A DNA stretch of 64,000 nt from Tahibacter aquaticus (lineage in GTDB: Bacteria; Pseudomonadota; Gammaproteobacteria; Xanthomonadales; Rhodanobacteraceae): positions 116,569 to 180,568 of the forward strand of contig NZ_SNZH01000001.1 in NCBI RefSeq assembly GCF_004363655.1, read 5' to 3'. The notes under the pieces are model-generated. The model was given only the letters and a program-made list of their open reading frames with translations, was not told where the DNA came from and ran no database searches. Below, in pieces: positions 1 through 8,088 of this stretch. Made by a program: the position numbers and the translations under genes. The stretch's first letter is position 1, and every line of letters starts with the position of its first letter.

Positions 1-869
1 GCCTGGAAAAACTCGACTGGATGAGCGCGGAAACCAAGAAAAAAGCGCTGGAAAAGTGGGCTGCGTTCACGCCCAAGATCGGCTATCCGGACGAATGGCG
101 CAAATGGGACGGACTGAGCATCAAGCCCGACAGCTATTTCGGCAATGTCGCGGCAACGGCGAAGTTCAACCACGACTGGGACATGTCCAAGATCAACAAG
201 CCGGTCGACCGCAAGGAATGGGGCATGCCGCCGCAGATGGTGAATGCCTCCTACAATCCGCTGCAGAACGAAATCACCTTCCCTGCAGCCATCCTGCAGC
301 CGCCGTTCTTCGATCCCAAGGCCGACGACGCGCTCAACTACGGCGGCATCGGCGCAGTGATCGGCCATGAAATCCTCCACGGCTACGACGACGAAGGCAG
401 CAAGTTCGACGCCAAGGGCAACCTGTCCGACTGGTGGACCAAGGAAGACCGCGAGAAATTCGAGGCGCGCACGGACAAACTGGTCAAGCAGTTCGACGAC
501 TACGTCGCGATCGACGGCCTGCACGTCAAGGGCAAGCTGACCCTGGGCGAGAACATCGCCGACCTCGGTGGACTCAACGTCTCCTACGACGCGTTCAAGC
601 TGGCCCAGGCACGCAACAACCAGAACCCCAAGGAAAAGATCGACGGCCTGACGCCGGACCAGCGCCTGTTCATCAACTTCGCCCAGGTCTGGCGCCGCGC
701 CTTCCGCGACGCCGAACTCAAGCGCCGCCTCAATATCGATCCGCATGCGCCGGCACAGTTCCGCGCCATCGCCACGCCATCGAACATGCCGGCCTTCGCC
801 GAAGCCTTCGAATGCAAGAGCGGCGACCGCATGGTGCGCGACGGCGACAAGCAGGTGAAGATCTGGTAA
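1..869 (+). CDS. M13 family zinc metallopeptidase, 3' portion
   Basis: C-terminal part of a neprilysin/PepO-type (M13) peptidase, cut by the window's left edge; the frame is open from base 3 and ends with TAA at 867-869. The catalytic core is visible: HEILH (bases 365-379) gives two zinc histidines and the catalytic Glu, and GENIADLGG downstream supplies the third zinc ligand. The protein ends in VKIW, the usual short M13 terminus with a Trp close to the end. These enzymes cleave oligopeptides and in Xanthomonadales are normally exported, but the signal peptide would lie outside the window. A strong terminator follows 22 nt after the stop, so the gene closes its transcription unit. The family call is very secure; the substrate is unknown. 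Confidence 0.95.
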   Translation, partial: LEKLDWMSAETKKKALEKWAAFTPKIGYPDEWRKWDGLSIKPDSYFGNVAATAKFNHDWDMSKINKPVDRKEWGMPPQMVNASYNPLQNEITFPAAILQPPFFDPKADDALNYGGIGAVIGHEILHGYDDEGSKFDAKGNLSDWWTKEDREKFEARTDKLVKQFDDYVAIDGLHVKGKLTLGENIADLGGLNVSYDAFKLAQARNNQNPKEKIDGLTPDQRLFINFAQVWRRAFRDAELKRRLNIDPHAPAQFRAIATPSNMPAFAEAFECKSGDRMVRDGDKQVKIW

Positions 870-891
870 GTGTGACTTTGTTGCAGAAATG

Positions 892-921
892 AAAAAAGGG
901 CGCCTCGCGGCGCCCTTTTTT
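892..921 (+). terminator. Rho-independent terminator after M13 peptidase
   Basis: A GGGCGCC/GGCGCCC stem with a short loop, preceded by six A and followed by seven T. The A and T tracts make it potentially bidirectional. Confidence 0.9.
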
Positions 922-1198
922 GTGCGCCACGTGTCGCGGTGCCGGCTTGGATCGAGGCGGGCAGCAGGGCAATACGCAAAACGGATGATGGCGGGCTTTT
1001 GCGCGGTGGGATGAACAACGCGAATTGCACCGGCGCGGTGTCGGGCCTACCTCTACTGGCAAGCACCGTGCGGCTCAATTCGCTGCGCTCATCGCGCCCT
1101 ACGCCCTACGCCCTACGCGGAGCGTCGAGGCAGCCAAGTACGGGGCGAGATCCTTGCCGGGCGGATATGCGTCGGCTTTACCTGACAGCAGTAACGGA
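922..1198. other. Intergenic region, no gene seen
   Basis: Lies between two convergent transcription units. It holds a small tandem CCCTACG run near 1098-1118 and no credible ORF or RNA gene. Open frames crossing it are extensions of antisense shadows. Confidence 0.5.
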
Positions 1199-1218
1199 AG
1201 GGGCGCATGCGCGCCCCT
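1199..1218 (-). terminator. Terminator-like hairpin after the yjf-type operon
   Basis: Perfect 8-bp arms AGGGGCGC/GCGCCCCT around a 4-nt loop, 9 nt beyond the stop of the last operon gene. There is no U-tract on the minus strand, so it is either a weak terminator or an RNA-end stabilising hairpin. Confidence 0.45.
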
Positions 1219-1227
1219 GCGGAAACT

Positions 1228-2391
1228 TCAGTCGACTATCGCGTGCGGGATAAAGCGCGACGTATCTCGCGTGATCAGCGTAGTGTCCTCGCGTATGCCC
1301 ATGCCTGCGGCGCGGTCAGCGACGACCCAGCTGCCAATAACGGCATAGTTGCCGTCGAACTGCGGCAGAGGATGCGCGGCCTGGCGAACCCAGGGCGCGT
1401 CGTCGTAAGGGCCGGAAGCCACATGCTGGGTGCCGTCGGCCAGCAGCACGGTGACGTTGGCACCTTCGCGCGAGTACAGCGGCTTTCTGACCCAGCCCGG
1501 CGCCAGCACGCCACTGTCTCCGGTTTCGAAATGCGCTTCGAGCAGATTCGGGTGGCCGCGATGCTTTTGCCACAACAGCGGCAAAATCCCCTTGTTGCTC
1601 AGCAGCGTCTTCCACGGCGGTTCGATCAGCCGGATACCGGAACGCGGCAGCGACGGACCATAGCGGTCGGCGAAGAGAAATTCCAGCGGATAGAGCTTGA
1701 ACAGTGCCTCGATGACGTAGCTGTCCATATCGGTGAATCGGCCGTCCGAGGACAGGCCTATGTCTTCGATGGCGATGGTCCTGGTCGTGATGCCGGCCTG
1801 CTCGGCGCAGTCGCGCAGGTAGGCGATGGTGCCCTGGTCTTCGAGCGAATCGCGCACGGCGGAGAAGTACAGCGGCTTGGGCAGCTCCGGCGCGATCGTG
1901 CCCAGGGTCTCGACCAGCAGGTCCTGGATCAGGTTGTACTGGTCGGCATTGTCGGGCAGCAGTCCGCGCTGCTTCTGCTCGTCCAGCCATACCCATTGGA
2001 AAAAAGCCGCTTCGTACAACGCGGTCGGCGTGTCGTAGTTGAGCTCGAACAGCTTGGCCGGGCCGTTGCCGGCGTAGGCGAGGTCCATGCGGCCGTAGAG
2101 GTGCGGATCGCGCCGGCGCCAGGATTCGGCAATCCAGTCGCGATAGGCCTCGGGCACCGCGAGCTGGTCCAGCGTTTCCTCGTTGCCGACGATGTCGTCG
2201 ATCAGGTCCATCGCCATCAGGTGCAGCTCGACGGTGGGGTCTTCGATGTCCTGCTCGACCTGGGCCATGCTGAAGGCGTAATAGGCGCTTTCGTCCCAAT
2301 AGGGTTCGCCATCGATGGTGTGGAACTGGAAACCCAGGCGCCGTGCGCTGTCGCGCCAGTCGGGCCGTTCCGGCAGGACTATGCGTTGCAT
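1228..2391 (-). CDS. yjfC: Glutathionylspermidine synthase-like ATP-grasp protein (YjfC/YgiC family)
   Basis: 387 aa, the same length as E. coli YjfC/YgiC. It carries the preATP-grasp/ATP-grasp fold of the C-terminal synthetase half of glutathionylspermidine synthase, including EPYWDES near the N terminus, LFELNYDTPT and a C-terminal SWVVADRAAGMGIRED. The amidase half of Gsp is absent. By family it should form an ATP-dependent amide bond, but the physiological substrate of the YjfC/YgiC group is not established and need not be glutathione plus spermidine. It is the last gene of a minus-strand operon, beginning 3 nt after the DUF1190 gene ends, so the two are probably translationally coupled. 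An AGGAGG-like site (GGAGGTT) precedes the start. Confidence 0.9.
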   Translation of the reverse strand: MQRIVLPERPDWRDSARRLGFQFHTIDGEPYWDESAYYAFSMAQVEQDIEDPTVELHLMAMDLIDDIVGNEETLDQLAVPEAYRDWIAESWRRRDPHLYGRMDLAYAGNGPAKLFELNYDTPTALYEAAFFQWVWLDEQKQRGLLPDNADQYNLIQDLLVETLGTIAPELPKPLYFSAVRDSLEDQGTIAYLRDCAEQAGITTRTIAIEDIGLSSDGRFTDMDSYVIEALFKLYPLEFLFADRYGPSLPRSGIRLIEPPWKTLLSNKGILPLLWQKHRGHPNLLEAHFETGDSGVLAPGWVRKPLYSREGANVTVLLADGTQHVASGPYDDAPWVRQAAHPLPQFDGNYAVIGSWVVADRAAGMGIREDTTLITRDTSRFIPHAIVD

Positions 2392-2394
2392 TGC

Positions 2395-2940
2395 TCAGGA
2401 ACCTCCGCCGCCGCCCCAGCCGCCGCGGGCGCTGGACGACGAGCCAAAACCCGAACGCGACACGGTTACGGCCCGCGTCGGCGCAGCGATGGCGCTGCGC
2501 GAAACCTTGGTCGCGCCGGTCGACTGCGCCACCGGCTGGCCGCCGGAATTGATATAGCCGCCGGAATTGCCGTAGCTGGTTCGTGAATAGTACAAAGGTT
2601 GCGATTGGTAATAATTCGGCCGACCCGCGTAGTAGCCCAGCGCATAGGCGGCCATGACGGGAATCCACTGGATGCCGGCGCCCTGGTTCACCTGCTGGCA
2701 TTTGCCGCTGCCGAAGTCGGTTTCGCAGTCGCTACCGCTGGTATAGCGCGGCGCGACGCGTTCGTGCTCGGACTTGGCATGGTCGAACGCGGCCTTGCAC
2801 TGGTCTTCGGTCAGGCGCGCACTGGCGACGCACTCGGTCACGTCCTTGTAGAGCACGGCGTCTTCCTGCGATTCGCAGGCGGTGAGCAGCACGGGCGCCG
2901 CGCTCATCATCAGCAGTCTTACGGTCTGGGAACGTTTCAT
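2395..2940 (-). CDS. DUF1190 (YgiB/YjfM-like) secreted protein
   Basis: 181 aa. The N terminus is a signal sequence with a lipobox-like LLTAC at residues 18-22, so it is a likely lipoprotein, followed by a Cys-containing region and a Ser/Gly-rich tail ending in a Gly run. This matches the DUF1190 family (E. coli YgiB/YjfM), which is nearly always encoded directly before the ATP-grasp YgiC/YjfC gene, as here. A conserved hydrophobic segment with QWIPVMAAYALGYYAG and Tyr-rich PNYYQSQPLYYS sits mid-protein. A GAGGA ribosome site precedes the ATG. The molecular function is unknown; the low-complexity tail suggests an envelope-exposed partner of the ATP-grasp enzyme (inference). Confidence 0.85.
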   Translation of the reverse strand: MKRSQTVRLLMMSAAPVLLTACESQEDAVLYKDVTECVASARLTEDQCKAAFDHAKSEHERVAPRYTSGSDCETDFGSGKCQQVNQGAGIQWIPVMAAYALGYYAGRPNYYQSQPLYYSRTSYGNSGGYINSGGQPVAQSTGATKVSRSAIAAPTRAVTVSRSGFGSSSSARGGWGGGGGS

Positions 2941-2950
2941 GGTGCGGTCC

Positions 2951-3361
2951 TCAGTAGCTCATGCTGGCCGCATTGAGCAGGCCGACCGTGATCGACACCG
3001 CGGCAGCAAAGATGCCGGCAGCGCGTTCGTCACGAGCAATGCGGCCGGGCAGATCGGAAATCAATGCGCGCACTGCGAAGAAGGCCAGCAGCTGCACGAA
3101 CAGCGCGACCACGCCCCACAGCACGCAGTCGGCCAGGCTGACCGCATGCGCGATGGCCGAATGCAACGGCAGGGCGAAGCCGATCAGTGCACCGCCAAAG
3201 GCGATGGCCGCGGCCGGCTTGTTTTCCTTGATCAGGGCGAATTCCGCGTGCGGCGTGAGGCGCACATAGACCAGACAGAACAGCAAGGTCAGGCCTATGC
3301 CGATACCGAAGTACGACAGGAAGGCGGGCACGCCATTGAGGTAGCTGACGATCAAATCCAT
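2951..3361 (-). CDS. yjfL: DUF350 membrane protein (YjfL family)
   Basis: 136 aa, almost entirely hydrophobic, with about four transmembrane helices: residues roughly 8-30 (LSYFGIGIGLTLLFCLVYV), 48-68, 75-98 and 110-132. This is the architecture of DUF350/YjfL inner-membrane proteins (E. coli YjfL is 132 aa). A GGAG ribosome site lies 6 nt before the ATG. The neighbours on both sides are the same families that flank yjfL in E. coli (YjfK upstream, YjfM and YjfC downstream). The role is unknown; the family co-occurs with PspA-like and ATP-grasp genes. Confidence 0.88.
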   Translation of the reverse strand: MDLIVSYLNGVPAFLSYFGIGIGLTLLFCLVYVRLTPHAEFALIKENKPAAAIAFGGALIGFALPLHSAIAHAVSLADCVLWGVVALFVQLLAFFAVRALISDLPGRIARDERAAGIFAAAVSITVGLLNAASMSY

Positions 3362-3376
3362 GACAGGCTCCTTGCT

Positions 3377-4030
3377 TCAGGTAATGGTGAGATCGGCCTG
3401 GCTGACGTCCACGCCGACCGAGAAGGTGATGCAGTATTCATCCGGACCGTAGTCTTCGGCGCTGACGATCACGTATTCGTAGCGATCCAGGCCAGGTACC
3501 AGGCGCTGATACAGCATGGCGTAGTGGGTCAGGTCGTAGTCGGGTTCGGTAAAACTCTTGTTGTATACCTTTTCATCGAAGACGATGGGCGGCGCCCACT
3601 CGGCCGCATCCTTGTCGCCCCAGACGCGGTCGTAGCGCTGGCCGCCGAGATCGATGTACGGCGCACCGATCTGCGAACCGCGCTTGACCCATTCGTTAAA
3701 CGCGGTCTGGTTGGACGGATTGCGCGTCTCGTGGAAGACGAAGAGCTTGACGTCGTCGATCTGCCCGGCGGTAGTGCTGACCTGGAGGAAGGCATCGTCA
3801 GTGAGGTAGTAGCGATGCAGGCGCGAACCGCCGCCGAGTTCCACTTCGCCCCAGGCCTCGATCAGCTGGTTGCCTTCAGGCGCAGCGAATACCAGGCGGT
3901 CGCCAGCGACGCGGAAAGGCAGGCTGTCCACGCCCACCGCGCCCTTGAGACGCAGGCCCAGCGGTCCGGGCGGCGCGCTCTGCGGCGTCTCTTCTTCCTT
4001 GGAACCAAAAATTTTTCCCAGCCAGCTCAT
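3377..4030 (-). CDS. yjfK: DUF2491 protein (YjfK family)
   Basis: 217 aa starting at MSWLGKIFG. Longer upstream open frames are only overlap with the channel gene. The N-terminal amphipathic MSWLGKIFGSKEEE followed by a globular beta-rich domain (LGLRLKGAVGVDSL through YEYVIVSAEDYGPDE) matches YjfK/DUF2491 in length and ending. It is soluble and cytoplasmic as far as the sequence shows, but the amphipathic start could tether it to the membrane. Its ATG overlaps the stop of the upstream channel gene in an ATGA arrangement (4027-4030), a strong sign of co-translation. Function unknown. Confidence 0.87.
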   Translation of the reverse strand: MSWLGKIFGSKEEETPQSAPPGPLGLRLKGAVGVDSLPFRVAGDRLVFAAPEGNQLIEAWGEVELGGGSRLHRYYLTDDAFLQVSTTAGQIDDVKLFVFHETRNPSNQTAFNEWVKRGSQIGAPYIDLGGQRYDRVWGDKDAAEWAPPIVFDEKVYNKSFTEPDYDLTHYAMLYQRLVPGLDRYEYVIVSAEDYGPDEYCITFSVGVDVSQADLTIT

Positions 4031-5079
4031 GGCGTGCAAGCTCCCCATTTCACCTGCGTCGGATCGACGCGATGGTCGGCAATGTAATAGAGCGTCGCGC
4101 TGCCGGCGACGCGGTCGGTATCGGGCGGATTCAGGCGCGGTTCCGCGCCCAGCCCGGGCATGTAGCCGAGCAGGGTCGCACCGAGTTCGTGCTTGAAGGT
4201 GTTGAACAGCTTGCCGTAGGCCAGTCCCTGCGATTCGGCCGGCACGCGCAGGCTGAACTGGGTGGCACCGCCGGCGACCGACAGCAGCTCGGCCGCGACG
4301 GCAGCGCTGCCCGCATCCTGGGCCGCGCGCACCATCACTTCCACGTGCAGCGGTAGCACACATTCCACTTGGGGATAATGCGCTTTCAGTACGGATGCGG
4401 TATCGCTGCGCTCGAACGTGGCGACGACATGTCCCCGCGGTTTGTTGGCCAGTACCGCGAATGCAGCGGCCAGGGTGTGCTCGTCGCTGAGGGTATTGAC
4501 GATGATGCGTGCCGCGGCAGCGACCGAGGCGCGCGCGTAGCCACTGGGATCGGCCAGCGAGTCCAGCCGCACGAAACGCATCTGCTCCGGCCGCGGATTC
4601 TCCATTTCTTCTACGGCGACCAGCACGATGCCTTCGTCGTCGGTGCAGCTGTCCTGGCTGAGCAGATCGACGATGCGCAAGGTATCGCGTCCCATCCAGC
4701 CCACTACGACGGTGTGTCCGCTCATGCCGGGATAGCTGTGCTTGCCCATGGCCCTGCGCCTCCAGGTATCGATCAATCCGGTCGTCGCCTTGCCGATGAA
4801 CATGGCGAACAGGGTCACCGCCCCGGGCAGCAGCCAGAGTATGGCGACCCAGCGGCCGAGCGCGGTCTGCGGAGAGAAGTCGCCATAGCCTATCGTCGTC
4901 GCGGTTACGGTGTAGTAGTAGAACCAGACGGTGGGCTCGACCAGCTTTTCCTCACCGGCGAGGGTCATCAGCTCCCAGGTGACCAGGCAATGCAGCACGA
5001 CCACGCCGAACAGCACGCCCCAGCTCATCAGCGCGAGATGGCGCTGGAATGTGCGCATCAGCCGTGTCAGTACCGGCAT
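4027..5079 (-). CDS. Two-TM potassium-channel-like protein with RCK/TrkA-N domain
   Basis: 350 aa. The N-terminal pore module has TM1 around residues 15-38, a pore helix and the selectivity filter TTIGYGD at 61-67, then TM2 at about 75-98 (WVAILWLLPGAVTLFAMFIG). It is followed by a cytosolic TrkA-N/RCK-type Rossmann domain starting HTVVVGWMGRD. The filter predicts K+ selectivity; the RCK domain suggests ligand gating. The start at MPVLTR is chosen because GGGGAGG sits just upstream; an earlier ATG gives an 18-residue extension without a site. E. coli yjfIJKLMC has no channel here, so this is an addition to the core operon. It overlaps DUF2491 by 4 nt, which ties it to that system. Confidence 0.88.
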   Translation of the reverse strand: MPVLTRLMRTFQRHLALMSWGVLFGVVVLHCLVTWELMTLAGEEKLVEPTVWFYYYTVTATTIGYGDFSPQTALGRWVAILWLLPGAVTLFAMFIGKATTGLIDTWRRRAMGKHSYPGMSGHTVVVGWMGRDTLRIVDLLSQDSCTDDEGIVLVAVEEMENPRPEQMRFVRLDSLADPSGYARASVAAAARIIVNTLSDEHTLAAAFAVLANKPRGHVVATFERSDTASVLKAHYPQVECVLPLHVEVMVRAAQDAGSAAVAAELLSVAGGATQFSLRVPAESQGLAYGKLFNTFKHELGATLLGYMPGLGAEPRLNPPDTDRVAGSATLYYIADHRVDPTQVKWGACTP

Positions 5080-5179
5080 AGGCCCTCCCCCTGCCGAGGT
5101 CTTGCGTGGCGTTGCCAATGCCGCGCGCGGCATCGATTTCTACGTATCTGCAAAATCCACTAGCGCACCAGTTTCCAAA

Positions 5180-5212
5180 GAAACCCCGCCGCCGGTACGA
5201 GGCGGCGGGGCC
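5180..5212 (-). terminator. Terminator between PspA-like gene and channel gene
   Basis: Perfect 10-bp CCCCGCCGCC/GGCGGCGGGG stem with a 7-nt loop, followed on the minus strand by TTTCTTT. It sits inside the operon, so it probably attenuates rather than ends transcription, or the channel gene has its own promoter in the 138-nt gap. Confidence 0.8.
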
Positions 5213-5217
5213 GGTTT

Positions 5218-5976
5218 TCAGCCGTTCTTGTTCGCCACGCTGTCTGCATGCCCCAGCTGGGCGACACTGTCATGGCCCAGCGCCTTGGGCGCCGGCGTCT
5301 CGAATCGAGCCAGAATGGAATCGGCCGAGGACTCGCCCGGCACGATACCGGCCTGCGCCAGCCGCCGCTGCAGATCGCCGTCTTCGCCGGTATGCGCGGC
5401 CATTTCCTCGGCCACGGACAACTGCGCCGCACGCTCGGTCTGGCGCTGCTTGATGCGTTCGAGCGAATCGAGCGCGGTACCCAGCTTGGCACCGGTACCC
5501 GCATGCTGCGCGGCCAATGCGGCCTGGGCGCGCTGCACGCTTTCGGTCGCCTTGACCGTATCGATCTGCTGCTTCAGGCGCTGTATGACCGTTTCGGCCT
5601 GGCGCGAAGACGTCTGCAGCTTGCCGATGCTGGCATCGAACTCGCCGATGATCTTCGTTTCGGTGGCGATATCGGCTTCGATCGTGGCGAGCTTGGTCGC
5701 GACTTCCTGGGCCAGGCCGCGGTTGTCGCGCGCCAACGCTTCGCGGATGTAGTTGCTGTATTCGAGCTGCTTGGCCTTCTTGTCGGCCAGCTTGTCGTTG
5801 GCCATCTTGCGCTGCGCCATGATCTTGGCCAGATCGTCGCGCGCACGCAGCAGGGCGGTCTGGGCATCGCGCACTTCCTGATCGAGGATGCGCATGGCAT
5901 TGGCGTCGACGACGGCAGTGCCCGCCTCGTGGGCGGCGCCGCGGAACAGGGTGATTATCTTGGTCCAGATAGCCAT
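5218..5976 (-). CDS. yjfJ: PspA/IM30 family protein (YjfJ-like)
   Basis: 252 aa, mostly a long helical coiled coil (about residues 25-200) with heptads rich in Lys, Glu, Ala and Gln, preceded by the short amphipathic start MAIWTKIITLFRG typical of PspA/Vipp1/IM30 ESCRT-III-like proteins. Such proteins polymerise on stressed or stored-curvature membranes. The gene lies 7 nt after DUF2170 and is the second gene of the operon, as in yjfIJ. A clear terminator follows it. The family is secure; the stimulus and the membrane it acts on are not known. Confidence 0.9.
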   Translation of the reverse strand: MAIWTKIITLFRGAAHEAGTAVVDANAMRILDQEVRDAQTALLRARDDLAKIMAQRKMANDKLADKKAKQLEYSNYIREALARDNRGLAQEVATKLATIEADIATETKIIGEFDASIGKLQTSSRQAETVIQRLKQQIDTVKATESVQRAQAALAAQHAGTGAKLGTALDSLERIKQRQTERAAQLSVAEEMAAHTGEDGDLQRRLAQAGIVPGESSADSILARFETPAPKALGHDSVAQLGHADSVANKNG

Positions 5977-5983
5977 GGGGCAC

Positions 5984-6409
5984 TCACTTCAATTGGTCGG
6001 CGAAGGCCTCGGCGGCCTGCAGGGTATTGTCGGCCAGTACGTGGATTTCTTCGACCACGGCCTGCAGCGGCGAACGGCTGGAGAGTTCGCCGAAGACGAT
6101 GTAGAGGTCTTCGTCGCCGACTCGCTGCAGACCGAGATTGGACAGCGGATTGATCGGGTTGAGCCGCAGGCACGCTTCGTTGAAGGCGTTGCGGTCCTTG
6201 ACCTGGCTGGCCAGGCACAACGGCGACGAGACGAAGATCTGCTCGCCGGAAACGGCCAGCTGCATGGCAAGATCGCCTTGCTCTCGCATGACGATGCTGA
6301 CGGTGGCATCGACGCCGCCGACCAGGTTCAGCTCTACGCCTTCGAGATCGGCAGTGCTGTCGGAGCGCAATGCCTCGTACAGCGATTCGGTGGTCCAGGG
6401 GGTGTTCAC
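5984..6409 (-). CDS. yjfI: DUF2170 protein (YjfI family)
   Basis: 141 aa from a GTG start at 6409. GTG is preferred because AGGAGG lies 11 nt upstream and family homology begins about there (VNTPWTTESLYEALR); frames extending further upstream do not resemble the family. The body contains a DUF2170 core (EGVELNLVGGVDATVSIV, INPLSNLGLQRVG, DEDLYIVFGELSS). It is small, acidic and soluble, without signal peptide or TM. It is the first gene of the operon, directly before the PspA-like gene, exactly as E. coli yjfI precedes yjfJ. The function is unknown; a regulator or adaptor of the PspA-like protein is a reasonable guess. Confidence 0.85.
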   Translation of the reverse strand: MNTPWTTESLYEALRSDSTADLEGVELNLVGGVDATVSIVMREQGDLAMQLAVSGEQIFVSSPLCLASQVKDRNAFNEACLRLNPINPLSNLGLQRVGDEDLYIVFGELSSRSPLQAVVEEIHVLADNTLQAAEAFADQLK

Positions 6410-6675
6410 GACGGTCCAAGCCTCCTGTGCTAGATCGTGATGTTGACGCGCTCTTAAGCAACGTATTGCGGTCGCAGTAGCGAACGAAATGCAACGCCCG
6501 CGCAGCGACCCTGCCGGCGCGGCGGCTAATCTGAGGCCAATCCGGAATCGGTACAAGTCCCCTCGATGGGACTTGCGGCGGGGCAATCATCGGTCTCTGG
6601 AGCCGATCTGCCTGTGGCACCGGCGCATGCCGTAGCGCGGGGCGCGCGCTGCGCCCTGGCCTGGCCTGCAACGCA
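6410..6675 (-). promoter_or_regulatory. Upstream region of the yjf-type operon
   Basis: About 270 nt between the operon's first gene and the next gene's terminator, so the operon promoter should be here. I could not pick a convincing -35/-10 pair. No gene is visible. Confidence 0.4.
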
Positions 6676-6709
6676 CAAAAAGAAAGCCCGGCTTGCGCCG
6701 GGCTTTCGG
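6676..6709 (-). terminator. Terminator after OmpA-like gene
   Basis: GAAAGCCCGGC/GCCGGGCTTTC stem of 11 bp with a 4-nt loop. On the minus strand it is followed by TTTTTGTG, 23 nt beyond the OmpA-like stop. Confidence 0.88.
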
Positions 6710-6731
6710 GTGCAGCTAGGAACGCTTGAGC

Positions 6732-7874
6732 TTAGCGCTGTTCGCCCAGCTCGGTGCGGCGGTTGCGCGCACGGCCTTCCTTGGTCTCGTTCGAGTCGAT
6801 CGGACGCGATTCGCCGTAGCCGGTCGGGCCGGACAGGCGGCTGGCGTCGATGCCGTGCGAGGTCAGGTAGTCGTACACGATGCGCGCGCGGCGCTCGGAC
6901 AGACCCTGGTTGTACTCATCGGTACCGACGGCGTCGGTATGGCCGACGACTTCGACGCGCAGGCTCGGGTTGCGCTGCAGGGTATCGACAGCCTGGTCGA
7001 GGATGGCGATCGACTCGGTGGTCGGTTCCTGCAGGGTCGGGCCGATGTTCTTCTCGCCCTTCTTGGGACGATCGAACTTGAAGTTCACGCCGCGCAGATC
7101 GATGTTGACGTTGGCCAGCGGGCAGCCGTCCGGACCAACCGTCGTGCCGGCAGCCGTGTTCGGGCAGCGGTCGTCGCAGTTGTTCACGCCGTCCTTGTCG
7201 TCATCGAGATCACGGCAGGAGGTTTCGGCCGGCTTGGACGGCGGGGTGGTGGTGCGGGTGACTTCCGTCGGGGCTACGTCGCCGCCACCGAAGTTGACCA
7301 GCAGCGCCACGCTGGCGATCGCATCGAAGAAGCCGGTGCTGTCGTCGGTGGTGTAGTGAACGCGGGAGTTGTTGTCGCGGTCATAGCGGCCAGCGAGTTC
7401 GGCGCGGAACGCCAGACGGTCGCTGAAGCTGTGCTGCACGCCGCCGCCGACGGTGAGCATCGGATCCCAGCCATTGACCTTGGTGTCGCCCAGCTGGTTG
7501 CCGGAGATGGCTGCATGACGCAGGAAGCCTACGCCACCCATCACGTACGGGCGCCAGGAGCTGCCAGCATCGCCGAAGAAGTAACGGCCGGCCACGCCGA
7601 CGCCGACGTTTTCGAATTCGTGGTTGTTGCGGACCGAATCCTTTTCGAACTCGGCATTGTTATGGGTGACTTCGAAATCGACCGCGAAGTTCGGGCTGGT
7701 CCAGAAGCCGAAGCCAAGGCCAGTAAACAGGGAGGTATCGGTTTCGCGATCGCTGTCAGGAATGACGGCGCCTACGCGCGGAGCGATGTACCAGTTGCTG
7801 TAGTCCTGCGCCTGGGCCGCGCCAATGCCGCTCAGGGCCAGGGCAATCAGGGCAAACAAGCCATTACGTTTCAT
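6732..7874 (-). CDS. Outer-membrane beta-barrel protein with C-terminal OmpA domain
   Basis: 380 aa. A signal peptide (MKRNGLFALIALALSGIGAAQAQ) is followed by an eight-stranded-type barrel (residues about 24-200, with YRFDRDN-like alternation and RYFFGDAG), a Pro/Thr hinge, a thrombospondin type-3-like calcium motif DLDDDKDGVNNCDDRCP, and a peptidoglycan-binding OmpA C-domain with VVGHTDAVG and RRARIVYDYL. It anchors outer membrane to peptidoglycan and is a major structural porin-like protein of the OprF/OmpA kind. The start at 7874 has GAGGAGAT upstream; earlier ATGs add a non-signal extension. A hairpin TTTACTT/AAGTAAA lies 64-81 nt upstream. Monocistronic. Confidence 0.93.
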   Translation of the reverse strand: MKRNGLFALIALALSGIGAAQAQDYSNWYIAPRVGAVIPDSDRETDTSLFTGLGFGFWTSPNFAVDFEVTHNNAEFEKDSVRNNHEFENVGVGVAGRYFFGDAGSSWRPYVMGGVGFLRHAAISGNQLGDTKVNGWDPMLTVGGGVQHSFSDRLAFRAELAGRYDRDNNSRVHYTTDDSTGFFDAIASVALLVNFGGGDVAPTEVTRTTTPPSKPAETSCRDLDDDKDGVNNCDDRCPNTAAGTTVGPDGCPLANVNIDLRGVNFKFDRPKKGEKNIGPTLQEPTTESIAILDQAVDTLQRNPSLRVEVVGHTDAVGTDEYNQGLSERRARIVYDYLTSHGIDASRLSGPTGYGESRPIDSNETKEGRARNRRTELGEQR

Positions 7875-7937
7875 TCGGGATCTCCTCATTGGTGTTATCG
7901 CGCGCGTCCACTCCACCCCGCACGGACGCAAAGCTCG

Positions 7938-7955
7938 TTTACTTTAACAAGTAAA
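7938..7955. promoter_or_regulatory. Inverted repeat upstream of OmpA-like gene
   Basis: Perfect 7-bp arms TTTACTT/AAGTAAA with a 4-nt spacer in an AT-rich island inside GC-rich DNA, 64-81 nt upstream of the start. It could be an operator or a 5' leader hairpin; nothing identifies the binder. Confidence 0.4.
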
Positions 7956-8088
7956 AGTGTCGATGGCGTGGCTTAACATTTCGGCCCAGTCCTCGGGCGG
8001 CCGGCAGTCTAGCAAAATCAACGACCTGTAACTACCGCTACGCCCGGTCATTCATCTTGCGCTCAGTACGGCCTTAACAATTCCCGCT

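Noticed and set aside
1228-2391. Bifunctional glutathionylspermidine synthetase/amidase
   Set aside because: Only the ATP-grasp half is present; no CHAP-type amidase domain.
1207-2586. Plus-strand frame opposite the ATP-grasp gene
   Set aside because: Arg/Gln/Val-rich shadow. The minus strand has a full-length family match and ribosome site.
2882-4087. Plus-strand 401-codon frame opposite the DUF350/DUF2491 genes
   Set aside because: Shadow of the yjf-type operon on the other strand, with no motif.
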